A model generated the notes under the pieces. That model ran no database searches. It was not told where the DNA came from and saw nothing but the letters and a program-made list of their open reading frames with translations. Shown here piece after piece: positions 23,367 to 32,358 of a stretch of DNA of 61,775 nt (the stretch's first letter is position 1; each line of letters begins with the position of its first letter). A program made the translations under genes and the position numbers. The DNA lies in assembly GCA_937896895.1 (NCBI GenBank), contig CALBNV010000064.1, forward strand, positions 1-61,775, read 5' to 3'. This DNA comes from an uncultured Bacteroidales bacterium. Lineage in GTDB: Bacteria > Bacteroidota > Bacteroidia > Bacteroidales > F082.

Positions 23367-25676
23367 TCATTTTCTCTCTCTGATGCTTACCGCGAAGCCT
23401 CCGCACGGTGCCATCTTCATCTTCAGCACCGTCTTGGAGTTCACTTTTTTCGTTGTGATGACGTAAGCCTGCGGGTTGTAGTTGTCGCCGGGCAGACCGT
23501 TTGCGTCTTTCGCGTCGGAATAAATTATCGCGTCGTATATCTTGCCTTTCTCAAGGAAGTCGAGTTTTATGGAGACTTCACGCGCGTTCTCGTCGGTGAT
23601 GCCGCCGACATACCACACGTCGCGCGGTTCAAATCTATGAATCTTTGAATCATCAAATCTTTGAATGGTATCGGGGATGGCGTAAACATACCGCATCGCG
23701 CCGGAGATAACGCCTTTTCTGCCGTCGGGCAGCTCGCCGACACCCTCGGCGGCTTTGTTCAGAGTGGAGATTTTCGGCTTGCGTGCGGTGACGATATACG
23801 CACCGGGCTCCGCCATGAGGTAAAGCGTCGTGTCCCAGTCAACGGCCACGTCTTTGATGAACTGGAAGGCGTCCATGAACGGCGCGTAGTGCTCCGGGAA
23901 GTCGGCGGCCATCTGCAACGGCGAGTAGAACGTGACGTAGAGTCCGAGCTGGTTGCAGATGGTGTGGCGCATGAGGTCGCCTTTGTTCCAGAAGGCGTTC
24001 TTCTCCATGTCGGTTTCGAAGATGCCCGGCGTGTAGTCCATCGGGCCGCCTTGCAGCCTCGTGAAAGGCAGTATCGTGGCGTGTCCCGCCTTGATGCGTC
24101 CGCGGAACTCGGTGCCCATCGCGCTCTCGTTGCCGATCATGTTGGGCCAGGTGCGGCACAGCCCCGTCGGGCGCACCGCCTCGTGGGCGTTCACCATGAT
24201 GTGATGCCTCGCCGCCTCGGTGACGCAGTAGTGGTAGTGGTTGATGAGCGGCTGGCTGTAGTGTCTCTCGCCGTGAGGAAGAATCTTCCCGACGTAACCG
24301 CTCTTCACGGCGTCGTAGCCGTATTGGTTCATGATGTTGTAAGCCTTCTCCATCCAGCGTTCGTAATTGATTGTGGATGAAGATGTCTCGTGATGCATTA
24401 TCAGCCTGATGCCTTTCTCGTGGGCGTATCTGTTCAACGCTGGCAGGTCGAAGTCGGGGTAAGGCGTGATGAAGTCGAAGACGAAGTCTTTCTCCTTGCC
24501 GTACCAGTCTTCCCATCCGACATTCCATCCTTCAATGAGGAGTGCGTCGAAGCCGTTGTCGGCCGCGAAGTCGATGTAGCGGCGCACGTTGTCGTTGTTG
24601 GCGGCGTGCCGTCCGTGAGGCTTGGCGTTGGCGTAGTCGGTCTCGCCGAGCTTCACCGACGGGAAGTCGTTGGTGTATGACCAGCTGCTCTTGTCGGAGA
24701 TCATCTCCCACCACACGCCCATGTATTTCACAGGATGGATCCAGCTGACATCTTCGATGGCGCAGGGGTCGTTGAGGTTGAGTATCAGGCGTGAGCGCAG
24801 CGCGTCGGTGGCGCTTTCGCAGACCATCACCGTGCGCCAGGGGCTGTGGCATGGTGTCTGCAGGCGGCCTTTGTAGCCGGTGGCGTCGGGTGTGAGATGC
24901 ACCCGGAACACGAAGGTGCTGTCGTTGAGGTCGAGGTTCATGGTCGGGTAGTCGAGCACCGCCGCTTCGTGTATGTTGAGATACAGCCCGTCTTGCGTCT
25001 TCATCTGGAGGGCGGTCTGCACGCCGGTGGCGGAGAAGTTGGTGTAAGGCCACCCGCAATTTTTGTGCGCCTCGCCGTAGAGCCCGCGGATTTCTGACAG
25101 CTTCGACTCGGTGTAGTTGTATTCCTGCGTGTCGTAGTCGCCCGGGATCCACCATGCTGTATGGTCGCCGGCCATGGCGAACTCTGTCAGCTCCTCGGTG
25201 AGCCAGAAATAAACGAGGGCGTTCTCCATCGGGAACTCGTAGCGGAAGCCAAGGCCGTCGTCATAGAGGCGGAAGCGGATCTGCATCACGGTAGGTCTCT
25301 CCTGCGTGGAGCCGTCCATGCTCTCGATGCTACCGATGGGCTGCTCCAACGTCACGAGCATCTCGTTGTAATGGTTGCGGATGCGCGCCTCCTCGCCCCA
25401 CACCGGCTCCCAAGTCTCATCGAAGGTATTGTGTGTCACGTCTTTAAGTTCGAAGGCTTGGGCGATGTCGTCGCGCCATTCGAGGGTGAAGCCCATCTTC
25501 GAGGGCAGCACGACGGCTTTCCCGTCGCGGTTGAGTGAATAGTAAGGCACGCCGTCTTTAAGACTGAAGACGACCTCCATCCGCCCGTTGGGGCTGGTGA
25601 GAGATGCCTGTCCGAAAGTTGTTTTGAATAGTCCGAGGAGTAAGATAAAGACAATGAATCTGTTGAGGTATTTCAT
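23367..25676 (-). CDS. GH97 alpha-glucosidase (SusB-like)
   Basis: A 769-residue secreted enzyme with signal peptide MKYLNRFIVFILLLGLFKTTFGQ. Family 97 order: N-terminal beta-super-sandwich (about 25-270), central TIM barrel with GFDALLIEGWNVGWEDWYG, RLIMHHETSSST, YDAVKSGYVGKI and VNAHEAVRPTGLCRTWPN, then NESAMGTEFRG, and a C-terminal beta domain. The Glu residues in HHE, HEA and NES/TEF correspond to the region of catalytic and calcium-binding glutamates in inverting SusB. Retaining alpha-galactosidase members exist, so substrate is not certain. The start MKYLN is preferred over an upstream ATG ten codons earlier; the promoter box is at 25772-25780. An in-frame period-8 repeat lies at 23632-23666. 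It is the first gene of the operon. Confidence 0.92.
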   Translation of the reverse strand: MKYLNRFIVFILLLGLFKTTFGQASLTSPNGRMEVVFSLKDGVPYYSLNRDGKAVVLPSKMGFTLEWRDDIAQAFELKDVTHNTFDETWEPVWGEEARIRNHYNEMLVTLEQPIGSIESMDGSTQERPTVMQIRFRLYDDGLGFRYEFPMENALVYFWLTEELTEFAMAGDHTAWWIPGDYDTQEYNYTESKLSEIRGLYGEAHKNCGWPYTNFSATGVQTALQMKTQDGLYLNIHEAAVLDYPTMNLDLNDSTFVFRVHLTPDATGYKGRLQTPCHSPWRTVMVCESATDALRSRLILNLNDPCAIEDVSWIHPVKYMGVWWEMISDKSSWSYTNDFPSVKLGETDYANAKPHGRHAANNDNVRRYIDFAADNGFDALLIEGWNVGWEDWYGKEKDFVFDFITPYPDFDLPALNRYAHEKGIRLIMHHETSSSTINYERWMEKAYNIMNQYGYDAVKSGYVGKILPHGERHYSQPLINHYHYCVTEAARHHIMVNAHEAVRPTGLCRTWPNMIGNESAMGTEFRGRIKAGHATILPFTRLQGGPMDYTPGIFETDMEKNAFWNKGDLMRHTICNQLGLYVTFYSPLQMAADFPEHYAPFMDAFQFIKDVAVDWDTTLYLMAEPGAYIVTARKPKISTLNKAAEGVGELPDGRKGVISGAMRYVYAIPDTIQRFDDSKIHRFEPRDVWYVGGITDENAREVSIKLDFLEKGKIYDAIIYSDAKDANGLPGDNYNPQAYVITTKKVNSKTVLKMKMAPCGGFAVSIRERK
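23632..23666 (+). repeat. Three AATCTNTGAAT units inside the GH97 gene
   Basis: Copies at 23632-23642, 23640-23650 and 23656-23666 (offsets of 8 and 16 bases), one with a single mismatch. The segment encodes IQRFDDSKIHRF on the minus strand, near the end of the barrel or start of the C-terminal domain. Confidence 0.65.
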
Positions 25677-25771
25677 AGTTGCAATTTTCAGATGATTTCT
25701 GTTCATAACGTTTTACGCTGTCACTCTTGGTCTCGTTAAGTTCTTAGTCGAAATTCATAGTTAACAGCGTT

Positions 25772-25780
25772 GCAAAGGTA
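25772..25780 (-). promoter_or_regulatory. -7 promoter box of the GH97-MORN-GH78 operon
   Basis: Minus strand TACCTTTGC, fitting TAnnTTTG, giving a leader of about 90 nt before the GH97 start. The rest of the 25781-26005 gap is AT-rich with nothing recognised. Confidence 0.7.
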
Positions 25781-26005
25781 TGAAAATATCTTTTTTATTA
25801 TGATTTTCTGTGAGGATTTTTTTGGATAAAAGGCGAGAGATGAAAATTATTATACTGCTCTCATTTCTTCAGACCATTTTCTTGTCGGATTAATGTGACA
25901 AATCCCTGTTTTTTTAAATTGCAAAAATACATTTTTATTTTAATACTCCCGTTGCCGGATTAAAATCTGCTGAAAAAAATTTGACCTATAGCTTAATAAT
26001 TATAC

Positions 26006-26044
26006 AACAAAAAATCAGCGCAACTCATTGAGCCACGCTGATTT
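26006..26044 (-). terminator. Rho-independent terminator of dnaK
   Basis: On the minus strand AAATCAGCG pairs with CGCTGATTT, continued inward by six further pairs (three of them G-U) around loop AAT, then TTTTTTGTTG. It begins about 33 bases after the dnaK stop. Confidence 0.85.
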
Positions 26045-26076
26045 ACTTATTTATTAACTATTCGGAGCTTTCGGGA

Positions 26077-28017
26077 TTATTTCACTTCCTCGAAGTCAAC
26101 ATCGGTGACGTTGTCGTCCTTGCCGCCGTTGTCGCCGCCAGGGTTCTGCTGACCGCCTTGCTGACCGCCGAACGGGTCTTGACCGTTGAACGGGTTCTGA
26201 GGGCCGCCCTGCGCGCCGGCGTTCTTGTACATCTCTTCGGATGCCTTCTGCCAGATGGCGTTCATCTCGCCCATGGCAGCGTCGATGCCCGCGACGTCCT
26301 GCGCCTTGTGGGCCGTCTTCAGCTTCTCAAGTGCCGACTCAATCTCGGCTTTCTTATCGGCAGGCAGCTTGTCGCCGTATTCCTTCAGCTGTTTCTCGGT
26401 GTTGAAGATCGTGGCGTCGGCTGCGTTGATCTTGTCGATGCGCTCGCGTTCTCTCTTGTCGGCGTCGGCGTTGGCTTCGGCCTCTGCCTTCATCCTCTTG
26501 ATCTCGTCGTCGCTCAGACCTGACGATGCCTCGATGCGGATGCTCTGGCTCTTGCCCGTCGCCTTGTCTTTCGCCGAGACGTTCAGGATGCCGTTGGCGT
26601 CGATGTCGAATGTGACCTCGATCTGCGGGACGCCGCGTGGCGCCGGCGGGATGTTGTCGAGGTTGAAGCGGCCGATGGTCTTGTTCTGGTTCGCCATCGG
26701 GCGTTCGCCCTGAAGGACGTGTATCTCGACCGACGGCTGGTTGTCGGCTGCCGTCGAGAACACTTCCGACTTCTTGCAAGGGATGGTGGTGTTCGAGTCG
26801 ATGAGCTTCGTCATCACGCCGCCGAGTGTCTCGATGCCGAGCGACAACGGTGTGACGTCGAGAAGAAGCACGTCTTTCACCTCGCCTGTGAGGACGCCGC
26901 CCTGGATTGATGCGCCGATGGCGACCACCTCGTCAGGGTTCACGCCTTTTGAAGGTTCTTTCTTGAAGAAGTCACGGACGATGTTCTGGATGGCCGGGAT
27001 ACGTGTCGAGCCGCCCACGAGGATGACGTCGTCGATCTCGCTCACGCTCATGCCTGCGTCGCTCAAGGCCTGACGGCACGGTGCTATCGTGGCCTGGATG
27101 AGGTCGTCGCAGAGCTGCTCGAACTTCGCTCTTGAGAGCTTGCGCACCAAGTGCTTAGGCCCTGACTGTGTGGCTGTTATGTATGGAAGGTTGATCTCTG
27201 TCTCTGTTGATGCCGACAATTCGATCTTCGCTTTCTCGGCTGCTTCTTTCAGTCTCTGGAGCGACATCGGGTCTTTGCGGAGGTCGATGCTCTCGTCGTT
27301 CATGAACTCCTGTGCGAGCCAGTTGATGATTCTCTCGTCGAAGTCGTCGCCGCCGAGGTGTGTGTTGCCGTTTGTCGATTTCACTTCAAACACGCCGTCG
27401 CCGAGTTCGAGGATTGAGATATCGAATGTGCCGCCGCCGAGGTCATAGACCGCTACTTTCACGTCGCTCTTCTTCTTGTCGAGGCCGTAGGCCAACGCCG
27501 CCGCTGTAGGCTCGTTGATGATACGGCGCACTTTCAGACCCGCTATCTCGCCGGCTTCCTTGGTGGCCTGGCGCTGCGAGTCGCTGAAATATGCCGGAAC
27601 GGTGATGACGGCTTCCGTGACAGGCTGTCCGAGGTAGTCTTCAGCGGTCTTCTTCATCTTCTGAAGCGTCATCGCCGAAATCTCCTGCGGCGTGTAAAGC
27701 TTGCCGTCGATGTCGATTCTCGGGGTGTTGTTTGGTCCCTTGACTACTTTATAAGGAACGCGGCCTATCTCGCTCTGCATCTTGTCGTATGTCTCACCCA
27801 TGAAACGCTTGATCGAATAGACGGTTCTCAACGGGTTAGTGATTGCCTGACGCTTTGCCGGTTCGCCGACCTTGCGCTCGCCGTTGTCGGTGAATGCCAC
27901 GATTGAAGGTGTCGTGCGGTGCCCTTCGCTGTTCTGGATAACTACCGGCTCGCTGCCTTCCATGACCGCGACGCATGAGTTGGTTGTTCCTAAGTCGATA
28001 CCAATGATCTTTGACAT
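26077..28017 (-). CDS. dnaK: Molecular chaperone DnaK (Hsp70)
   Basis: A 646-residue Hsp70. The ATPase domain carries IGIDLGTTNSCVAV, VYDLGGGTFDISI and ILVGGSTRIPAIQ; the linker region is VLLLDVTPLSLGIETLGGV; the substrate-binding domain and helical lid follow, then a Gly/Gln/Asn-rich tail and the conserved end VTDVDFEEVK. Length and motifs are complete. It folds and refolds proteins in the cytosol with DnaJ and GrpE, neither of which is adjacent. The gene stands alone, with AAGGAG ten bases before the ATG and its own terminator. No CIRCE element was seen upstream. Confidence 0.98.
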   Translation of the reverse strand: MSKIIGIDLGTTNSCVAVMEGSEPVVIQNSEGHRTTPSIVAFTDNGERKVGEPAKRQAITNPLRTVYSIKRFMGETYDKMQSEIGRVPYKVVKGPNNTPRIDIDGKLYTPQEISAMTLQKMKKTAEDYLGQPVTEAVITVPAYFSDSQRQATKEAGEIAGLKVRRIINEPTAAALAYGLDKKKSDVKVAVYDLGGGTFDISILELGDGVFEVKSTNGNTHLGGDDFDERIINWLAQEFMNDESIDLRKDPMSLQRLKEAAEKAKIELSASTETEINLPYITATQSGPKHLVRKLSRAKFEQLCDDLIQATIAPCRQALSDAGMSVSEIDDVILVGGSTRIPAIQNIVRDFFKKEPSKGVNPDEVVAIGASIQGGVLTGEVKDVLLLDVTPLSLGIETLGGVMTKLIDSNTTIPCKKSEVFSTAADNQPSVEIHVLQGERPMANQNKTIGRFNLDNIPPAPRGVPQIEVTFDIDANGILNVSAKDKATGKSQSIRIEASSGLSDDEIKRMKAEAEANADADKRERERIDKINAADATIFNTEKQLKEYGDKLPADKKAEIESALEKLKTAHKAQDVAGIDAAMGEMNAIWQKASEEMYKNAGAQGGPQNPFNGQDPFGGQQGGQQNPGGDNGGKDDNVTDVDFEEVK

Positions 28018-28120
28018 AATTTTGTTCTCCTTTATTTATTTGTTACTATTTTTTTCAAAACTGACACGCCGTTATCAATCTTTGTGCCAAAATCTAACAA
28101 TTATGCCTTCAAAAAGTTGT

Positions 28121-28160
28121 AAATAAAAATTGAGAACCAACAAAATATTGATTCTCAATT
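28121..28160 (-). terminator. Terminator after the 28.2-29.3 kb lipoprotein gene
   Basis: On the minus strand AATTGAGAA pairs with TTCTCAATT around a ~15-base AT-rich loop, and is followed by TTTATTT. It lies 67 bases beyond the lipoprotein stop and upstream of dnaK. Confidence 0.6.
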
Positions 28161-28226
28161 ATTTATAAAGCGTTGAATTTTTTAATTTACTGACAAAATG
28201 TTTTTCTGATATGACAAAACGACATA

Positions 28227-29264
28227 TTAATCTGTTGGATTATTTGGATCATAGACGAAACCATAGCTTGGGAAACGGTTGGTTATCTCTTTTCTCGAAA
28301 GCTCATTAGGAATCATATAGGCCGTATTGGTCACGCGTGAAGACATGAGACCCCGGCCGTTTTCGATATTCGAGTAGTCAGGCGTGTCTTGGATGGCGCT
28401 GCTTGAATTGTTCGCAATCAAGTAGTTATAGAATTCGTCGCCCACGCCTGTTATTTCAACTCTGATTCTCTGTATGTAACGTTTCACGCCGTACGGACTG
28501 TTGTTTTTCAGGTACGGATCGTTTCCGATCACGCTTAAAAGTGCGCTCGGGTTGTAATTCACGCTGTAATAGCACCATTGCGAGTTATACAAATCCGCGG
28601 CTTCTCCTTTTCCCAAGACCCATTTTATCTCTTTATATGTCGGCTCGGCCCCTTCGTACATCATCTCCTTGTAACGGAAATGTGCTACAACCTCAAAATA
28701 CGCGGCATTCGACTGCAGGTTATGCCCTTTGTTTTTCCATTTCACAGTCCCAGATGCGGGGGATGTTATGTCCAATGACGTTTCGTGCCCAGGATTTGGA
28801 TTTGGCACGTTGAACTCGAAATTATCGATTGTCGTGGCGTTTGATGACACGGTCTCACCGTCGTTCCTGTTGATGACGAGCTTGTAATTCACGCCTGAAG
28901 CAAGTTCTCGCGCAGTGTAATAATATGTCTGGTAACACCCGCTGTAGAATATCGAGTTCGGGTCGTACGGAATCCATTTTGACACGGTGTCAAGCCAGAT
29001 GGTGTCTTGTGGCGTCTTGTCTTTCAGGAGATATGCCTTTATCTCATTGTAGCTGTAATTCGACGCCGCGTAATTCTGTGCGAGTTCATTGACATTCCCG
29101 ACGAACGACTTGGTTATCTTTGCGTAATTGGTGTCGGCGTGGCTGTCAAGCATCATATATACAACGGTGCTGTCTCCCTTGTCACTGTACAAATCCACCT
29201 TTGTGTTGCATGACGACACCGCCATCGCAAGCAGCGCAAATATTATAATATTCAGTTTTTTCAT
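28227..29264 (-). CDS. Uncharacterised Bacteroidota lipoprotein
   Basis: A 345-residue lipoprotein, MKKLNIIIFALLAMAVSSC with Cys19 as the lipidated residue. The mature part starts NTKVDLYSDKGDSTVVYMML and is mostly beta strand with paired phrases (YKLVINRNDGETVSS, NFEFNVPNPNPGHE), consistent with two immunoglobulin-like domains. I do not recognise a named family. The start at 29264 follows a -7 box by 20 bp; longer upstream frames run through that promoter and are rejected. It is a single-gene unit, divergent from the pseudouridine synthase. Confidence 0.78.
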   Translation of the reverse strand: MKKLNIIIFALLAMAVSSCNTKVDLYSDKGDSTVVYMMLDSHADTNYAKITKSFVGNVNELAQNYAASNYSYNEIKAYLLKDKTPQDTIWLDTVSKWIPYDPNSIFYSGCYQTYYYTARELASGVNYKLVINRNDGETVSSNATTIDNFEFNVPNPNPGHETSLDITSPASGTVKWKNKGHNLQSNAAYFEVVAHFRYKEMMYEGAEPTYKEIKWVLGKGEAADLYNSQWCYYSVNYNPSALLSVIGNDPYLKNNSPYGVKRYIQRIRVEITGVGDEFYNYLIANNSSSAIQDTPDYSNIENGRGLMSSRVTNTAYMIPNELSRKEITNRFPSYGFVYDPNNPTD

Positions 29265-29283
29265 TGTAAAAATTTTAACGGTT

Positions 29284-29292
29284 GCAAAATTA
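29284..29292 (-). promoter_or_regulatory. -7 promoter box of the lipoprotein gene
   Basis: Minus strand TAATTTTGC fits TAnnTTTG, 20 bp before the ATG at 29264. Confidence 0.65.
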
Positions 29293-29336
29293 AACATTTT
29301 TATCTTTTCAATGCGAATAATATTGATTAATTTGCA

Positions 29337-29344
29337 TATTTTTG
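29337..29344 (+). promoter_or_regulatory. -7 promoter box of the pseudouridine synthase gene
   Basis: TATTTTTG fits TAnnTTTG, 38 bp before the ATG at 29382; divergent from the box at 29284. Confidence 0.65.
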
Positions 29345-29381
29345 CAAAGTTGAAATCGCGAATATTAATAAAGGTGTTTCT

Positions 29382-30068
29382 ATGGAAATAAATGACCGCA
29401 TTTTGTATGAAGATAACCATCTGATTATCGTGAACAAGCTGCCTTCTGAGATAGTGCAGGGCGACAAGACCGGCGATGTCTGCCTCCTTGACGACGTGAA
29501 GGCTTATATAAAGGAAACGAAAAACAAGCCCGGCGAGGTCTTTGCCGGGTTGGTGCATCGTCTCGACCGTCCGGTGAGCGGGGCGGTGGTCTTCGCACGC
29601 ACCAGCAAGGCGCTCGGCCGCATGACGGTGATGGTCAAAGACCGTAATTTCAACAAGACGTACCTCGCCGTCGTGAAAAACAAGCCTCCGAAAGAAGCAG
29701 GTGAGCTGAATGATTACATCGTGAAAAACGAGACGCAGAACAAGTCGTTCATCGTGAAAGAAGGCACGCCTGGCGCGAAACTCGCGACACTGCGCTACCG
29801 CGTCATCGGACATTCAGAGAACTATTATCTGCTTGAAGTAGAATTGCTTACAGGCCGTCACCATCAGATCAGATGCCAGCTCGCGCACATCGGCTGCCCG
29901 ATAAAAGGCGACCTGAAATACGGCTATCCGCGCTCCAACCCCGATGCCTCGATATGTCTGCATTCTTACAAAATCGGATTTGAACACCCGACGCTGAAAA
30001 CACCAATCACCGTCACCGCCCCGATGCCGAAAGGTATGCCGTGGGACGCGTTCGGAGTAGAGGTGTAG
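29382..30068 (+). CDS. RluA-family RNA pseudouridine synthase
   Basis: A 228-residue enzyme of the RluA family, which converts uridine to pseudouridine in rRNA or tRNA. Motif II, GLVHRLDRPVSGAVVFART, has the catalytic Asp62; also seen are ILYEDNHLIIVNKLP near the N-terminus and LLTGRHHQIRCQLAHIGCPI (motif III). There is no S4 domain, as in RluA/TruC-like short members, so the target site cannot be named. Period-8 repeats begin at its stop codon. Confidence 0.92.
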   Translation: MEINDRILYEDNHLIIVNKLPSEIVQGDKTGDVCLLDDVKAYIKETKNKPGEVFAGLVHRLDRPVSGAVVFARTSKALGRMTVMVKDRNFNKTYLAVVKNKPPKEAGELNDYIVKNETQNKSFIVKEGTPGAKLATLRYRVIGHSENYYLLEVELLTGRHHQIRCQLAHIGCPIKGDLKYGYPRSNPDASICLHSYKIGFEHPTLKTPITVTAPMPKGMPWDAFGVEV

Positions 30069-30090
30069 GAGTTTAGGAAGTTAGGTGAAA
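30067..30090 (+). repeat. Three imperfect 8-bp units at the stop of the pseudouridine synthase gene
   Basis: AGGAGTTT, AGGAAGTT and AGGTGAAA in a row, starting within the TAG stop codon (30066-30068). Imperfect, but of the same kind as the repeats at 18817 and 57452. Confidence 0.45.
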
Positions 30091-30120
30091 AGTAATTGAA
30101 ACATAAAAGTAATAAAAATA

Positions 30121-31947
30121 ATGAAAAGAAAGCTTGCACTTATCGTGATGCTGCTGGCATCGACAATAGCATTTTCACAGCAGTTTGTGAAAATAGATGT
30201 TGACAATCTGAAAGACACACAAAGATTGTTCGACAACCAGAATCTCAAAATCCATTATTACAATGACAACTTTGTCCTTGCAACAACGCTTGACGGCTTC
30301 GACAACGCACGAAATGACGTCACCGTCCTCGACAACGACGCATTTACCGGCAACGACACTTATTACATCGTCTATTGCGACAAGGACAACCAGGATTCCT
30401 ACATTTCAAATGTTAAAGAAAATTTACAAGTCCTTTACAGAAATGAAAATCTGCTGATTGTAAAATCAATCGAAGGGACCGCGATGCCGTTCAGGAACGA
30501 CGGTGTCGTCGCTGTTTTTGACAAAGAGTCGAAACTTCCGGTCGTGACGCGCGACTATCCTGTCATCACCGAAGAGAATCCGATCATCCGCGAGATGATG
30601 AATCAGGTGAACATGGACTCGCTTGAGGCGACGGTGCAGTTCCTGCAAGACTACGGCGAGCGCAAGTTCAACGGGACGCACATCGCGCAGGCGAGAGACT
30701 GGGTGGAAGCGAAGATGCTTTCATACGGACTTGAGACCGAGGTTCAGGAATTTCACGTGAGTTCGTGGATGGGCAGTGCGACGTGCCACAACCTCATTGG
30801 TATCCAGCGCGGTGTGCTTTATCCTGACACATACGTCGTTTGTGGATCTCATTACGATTCGTATTCATATGACGAAACTTGTCCTGGTGCTGACGACAAC
30901 GCCTCTGGCACCGCAGCCGTCCTCGAAAGTGCCAGAATTCTTACTCAGTACGAATTTGAATATTCAATTATTTATTGCGCTTTTTCCGCAGAGGAAGTCG
31001 GCCTTTACGGAAGCGAGGCCTACGCCGACCGTTGCGCGAGCGAAGGCATGGAGATACTCGGTTATTTCAACAACGACATGAACGGCTACCTCAACCCCGG
31101 CGATGAAATCCACATCGACTGCATATACCCGAACTCCGTCGAGCCGATCGGCGCGTATTACATGAATGTCGGAAGCGTATATTTCCCCGAGATGCAGATC
31201 CAGCACGTGAACCTCGACTACGGCGACAGCGACCACACCTCGTTCAACAACGTCGGCTACATGGGCATCTATCCTTTTGAAGATGTGAACCATGAAAGCC
31301 CGTACATCCACACCTCGGAAGACCTTATCGGCAACAGCGTCAACAGCTTCGAGATGTCGCAACGTTACACGCAGATGAACATCGGCTGCCTCACCGAGCT
31401 CGCAAACCCGACCGGCGAAGCACCTGTCGTGGCCTGCAACGCACCACAGAATTTCTTTATTGATTACCCGATCGGCAAGGAAATGACATCTTTGTTACTT
31501 TTCTGGCAGGCACCAGAAGAGGGCTCGACCGGCGACCTCGTCCGCTACGATGTCTATCGCGACATGAACCTGATTGATTCTATGGAAGATGAGTTGTCGT
31601 ATATTGACACAATCACTGTCGGGGTCACGGCTTTGTACCATGTCGTTGCGGTCTATAGCGACGGCTGCGAGGCTTCGACCGACACGCTTGTGGGAGAAGG
31701 AATACCTGATGTCATCGAGGAGAATTGTGAAAATACTTTTGCAATTTATCCGAATCCCGCAAAGGAGATGTTAACAATCATTAACAATTCCAATATCGTG
31801 ACTGAGGTTGAGATTGTCAACATGGTCGGGCAGGTTGTGAAGAGATTTGAGATTATCGACAAGAAAGAGTTGAATATCAGCGACTTGGAAGGCGGCGTTT
31901 ATTTCGTGGAGATGAACGGCGTTTCGATGAAGCTGATAATACGATAA
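30121..31947 (+). CDS. M28 family zinc aminopeptidase, T9SS cargo
   Basis: A 608-residue secreted metallopeptidase with signal peptide MKRKLALIVMLLASTIAFSQ. The M28 catalytic domain (about 160-440) shows all ligands and catalytic residues: His244 (CGSHYDS), Asp258 (GADDNASG), Glu291/Glu292 (SAEEVGLYGS), Asp319 (NNDMNGY) and His372 (GDSDHTSF). A linking Fn3-like domain follows, then a T9SS type-A sorting domain (NTFAIYPNPAKEMLTI, VNMVGQVVKRFEI, LEGGVYFVEM). It should be exported by the T9SS encoded nearby and release N-terminal amino acids outside the cell. Confidence 0.93.
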   Translation: MKRKLALIVMLLASTIAFSQQFVKIDVDNLKDTQRLFDNQNLKIHYYNDNFVLATTLDGFDNARNDVTVLDNDAFTGNDTYYIVYCDKDNQDSYISNVKENLQVLYRNENLLIVKSIEGTAMPFRNDGVVAVFDKESKLPVVTRDYPVITEENPIIREMMNQVNMDSLEATVQFLQDYGERKFNGTHIAQARDWVEAKMLSYGLETEVQEFHVSSWMGSATCHNLIGIQRGVLYPDTYVVCGSHYDSYSYDETCPGADDNASGTAAVLESARILTQYEFEYSIIYCAFSAEEVGLYGSEAYADRCASEGMEILGYFNNDMNGYLNPGDEIHIDCIYPNSVEPIGAYYMNVGSVYFPEMQIQHVNLDYGDSDHTSFNNVGYMGIYPFEDVNHESPYIHTSEDLIGNSVNSFEMSQRYTQMNIGCLTELANPTGEAPVVACNAPQNFFIDYPIGKEMTSLLLFWQAPEEGSTGDLVRYDVYRDMNLIDSMEDELSYIDTITVGVTALYHVVAVYSDGCEASTDTLVGEGIPDVIEENCENTFAIYPNPAKEMLTIINNSNIVTEVEIVNMVGQVVKRFEIIDKKELNISDLEGGVYFVEMNGVSMKLIIR

Positions 31948-31948
31948 G

Positions 31949-31979
31949 AAAAAACCCCACCTTTACACGAAAGGCGGGG
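31949..31979 (-). terminator. Hairpin between convergent genes
   Basis: CCCC-A-CCTTT pairs with AAAGG-C-GGGG (31955-31979, one mismatch, loop ACACG). The T-run (TTTTTT) follows on the minus strand, so it works best as a second stop for the rpmF transcript, while also forming a 3' hairpin on the M28 mRNA. Confidence 0.6.
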
Positions 31980-32080
31980 AAAAACAATATAAAGATTATG
32001 AAAAAAATTTCTCCTTTTAAATTTGCGGCAAAGATAACATATTTTTTTTAATCCGCAGTACTTTTTTTTAAAAAAATGAC

Positions 32081-32128
32081 AAAGATTCACTTCACCAGGG
32101 AATCGCTTCCCTGATGAACCAAATCTTT
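32081..32128 (-). terminator. Long interrupted hairpin after rpmF
   Basis: AAAGATT and AATCTTT flank TCA-C-CAGGGAA / TTCCCTG-A-TGA around loop TCGC. On the minus strand it is followed within four bases by TTTTTTT. It lies 23 bases beyond the rpmF stop. Confidence 0.75.
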
Positions 32129-32150
32129 ATCTCTCTGCCTTATTCACGGT

Positions 32151-32339
32151 TTATTTTTTTGCTCCTTCCATGACGAGTTTTCCTTTGTAGTAAAGGTCGC
32201 CGTCAACGTAATAAGCTCTGTGATAGACGTGAATTGTGCCTGTTACCGGGCATGTCGCCAATGTTGGGCATTCTGCTTTGTAGTGAGTTCTTCTCTTAGC
32301 GCCTCTTGTGTGAGACTGTCTTCGTTTAGGATGTGCCAT
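32151..32339 (-). CDS. rpmF: 50S ribosomal protein L32
   Basis: A 62-residue basic protein: MAHPKRRQSHTRGAKRRTHY followed by a Cys pair region (CPTLATCPVTGTIHVYHRAYY), characteristic of bL32 in Bacteroidota. It is a structural part of the large ribosomal subunit. It is the second gene of the conserved DUF177-rpmF pair, 19 bp after the upstream stop. Confidence 0.96.
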   Translation of the reverse strand: MAHPKRRQSHTRGAKRRTHYKAECPTLATCPVTGTIHVYHRAYYVDGDLYYKGKLVMEGAKK

Positions 32340-32358
32340 TTTACACTATTTTTAGTTA

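Noticed and set aside
21965..23383. A plus-strand open frame of about 470 codons opposite the MORN-repeat gene
   Set aside because: Shadow of the repeat-encoding strand; no signal peptide, domain or promoter of its own.
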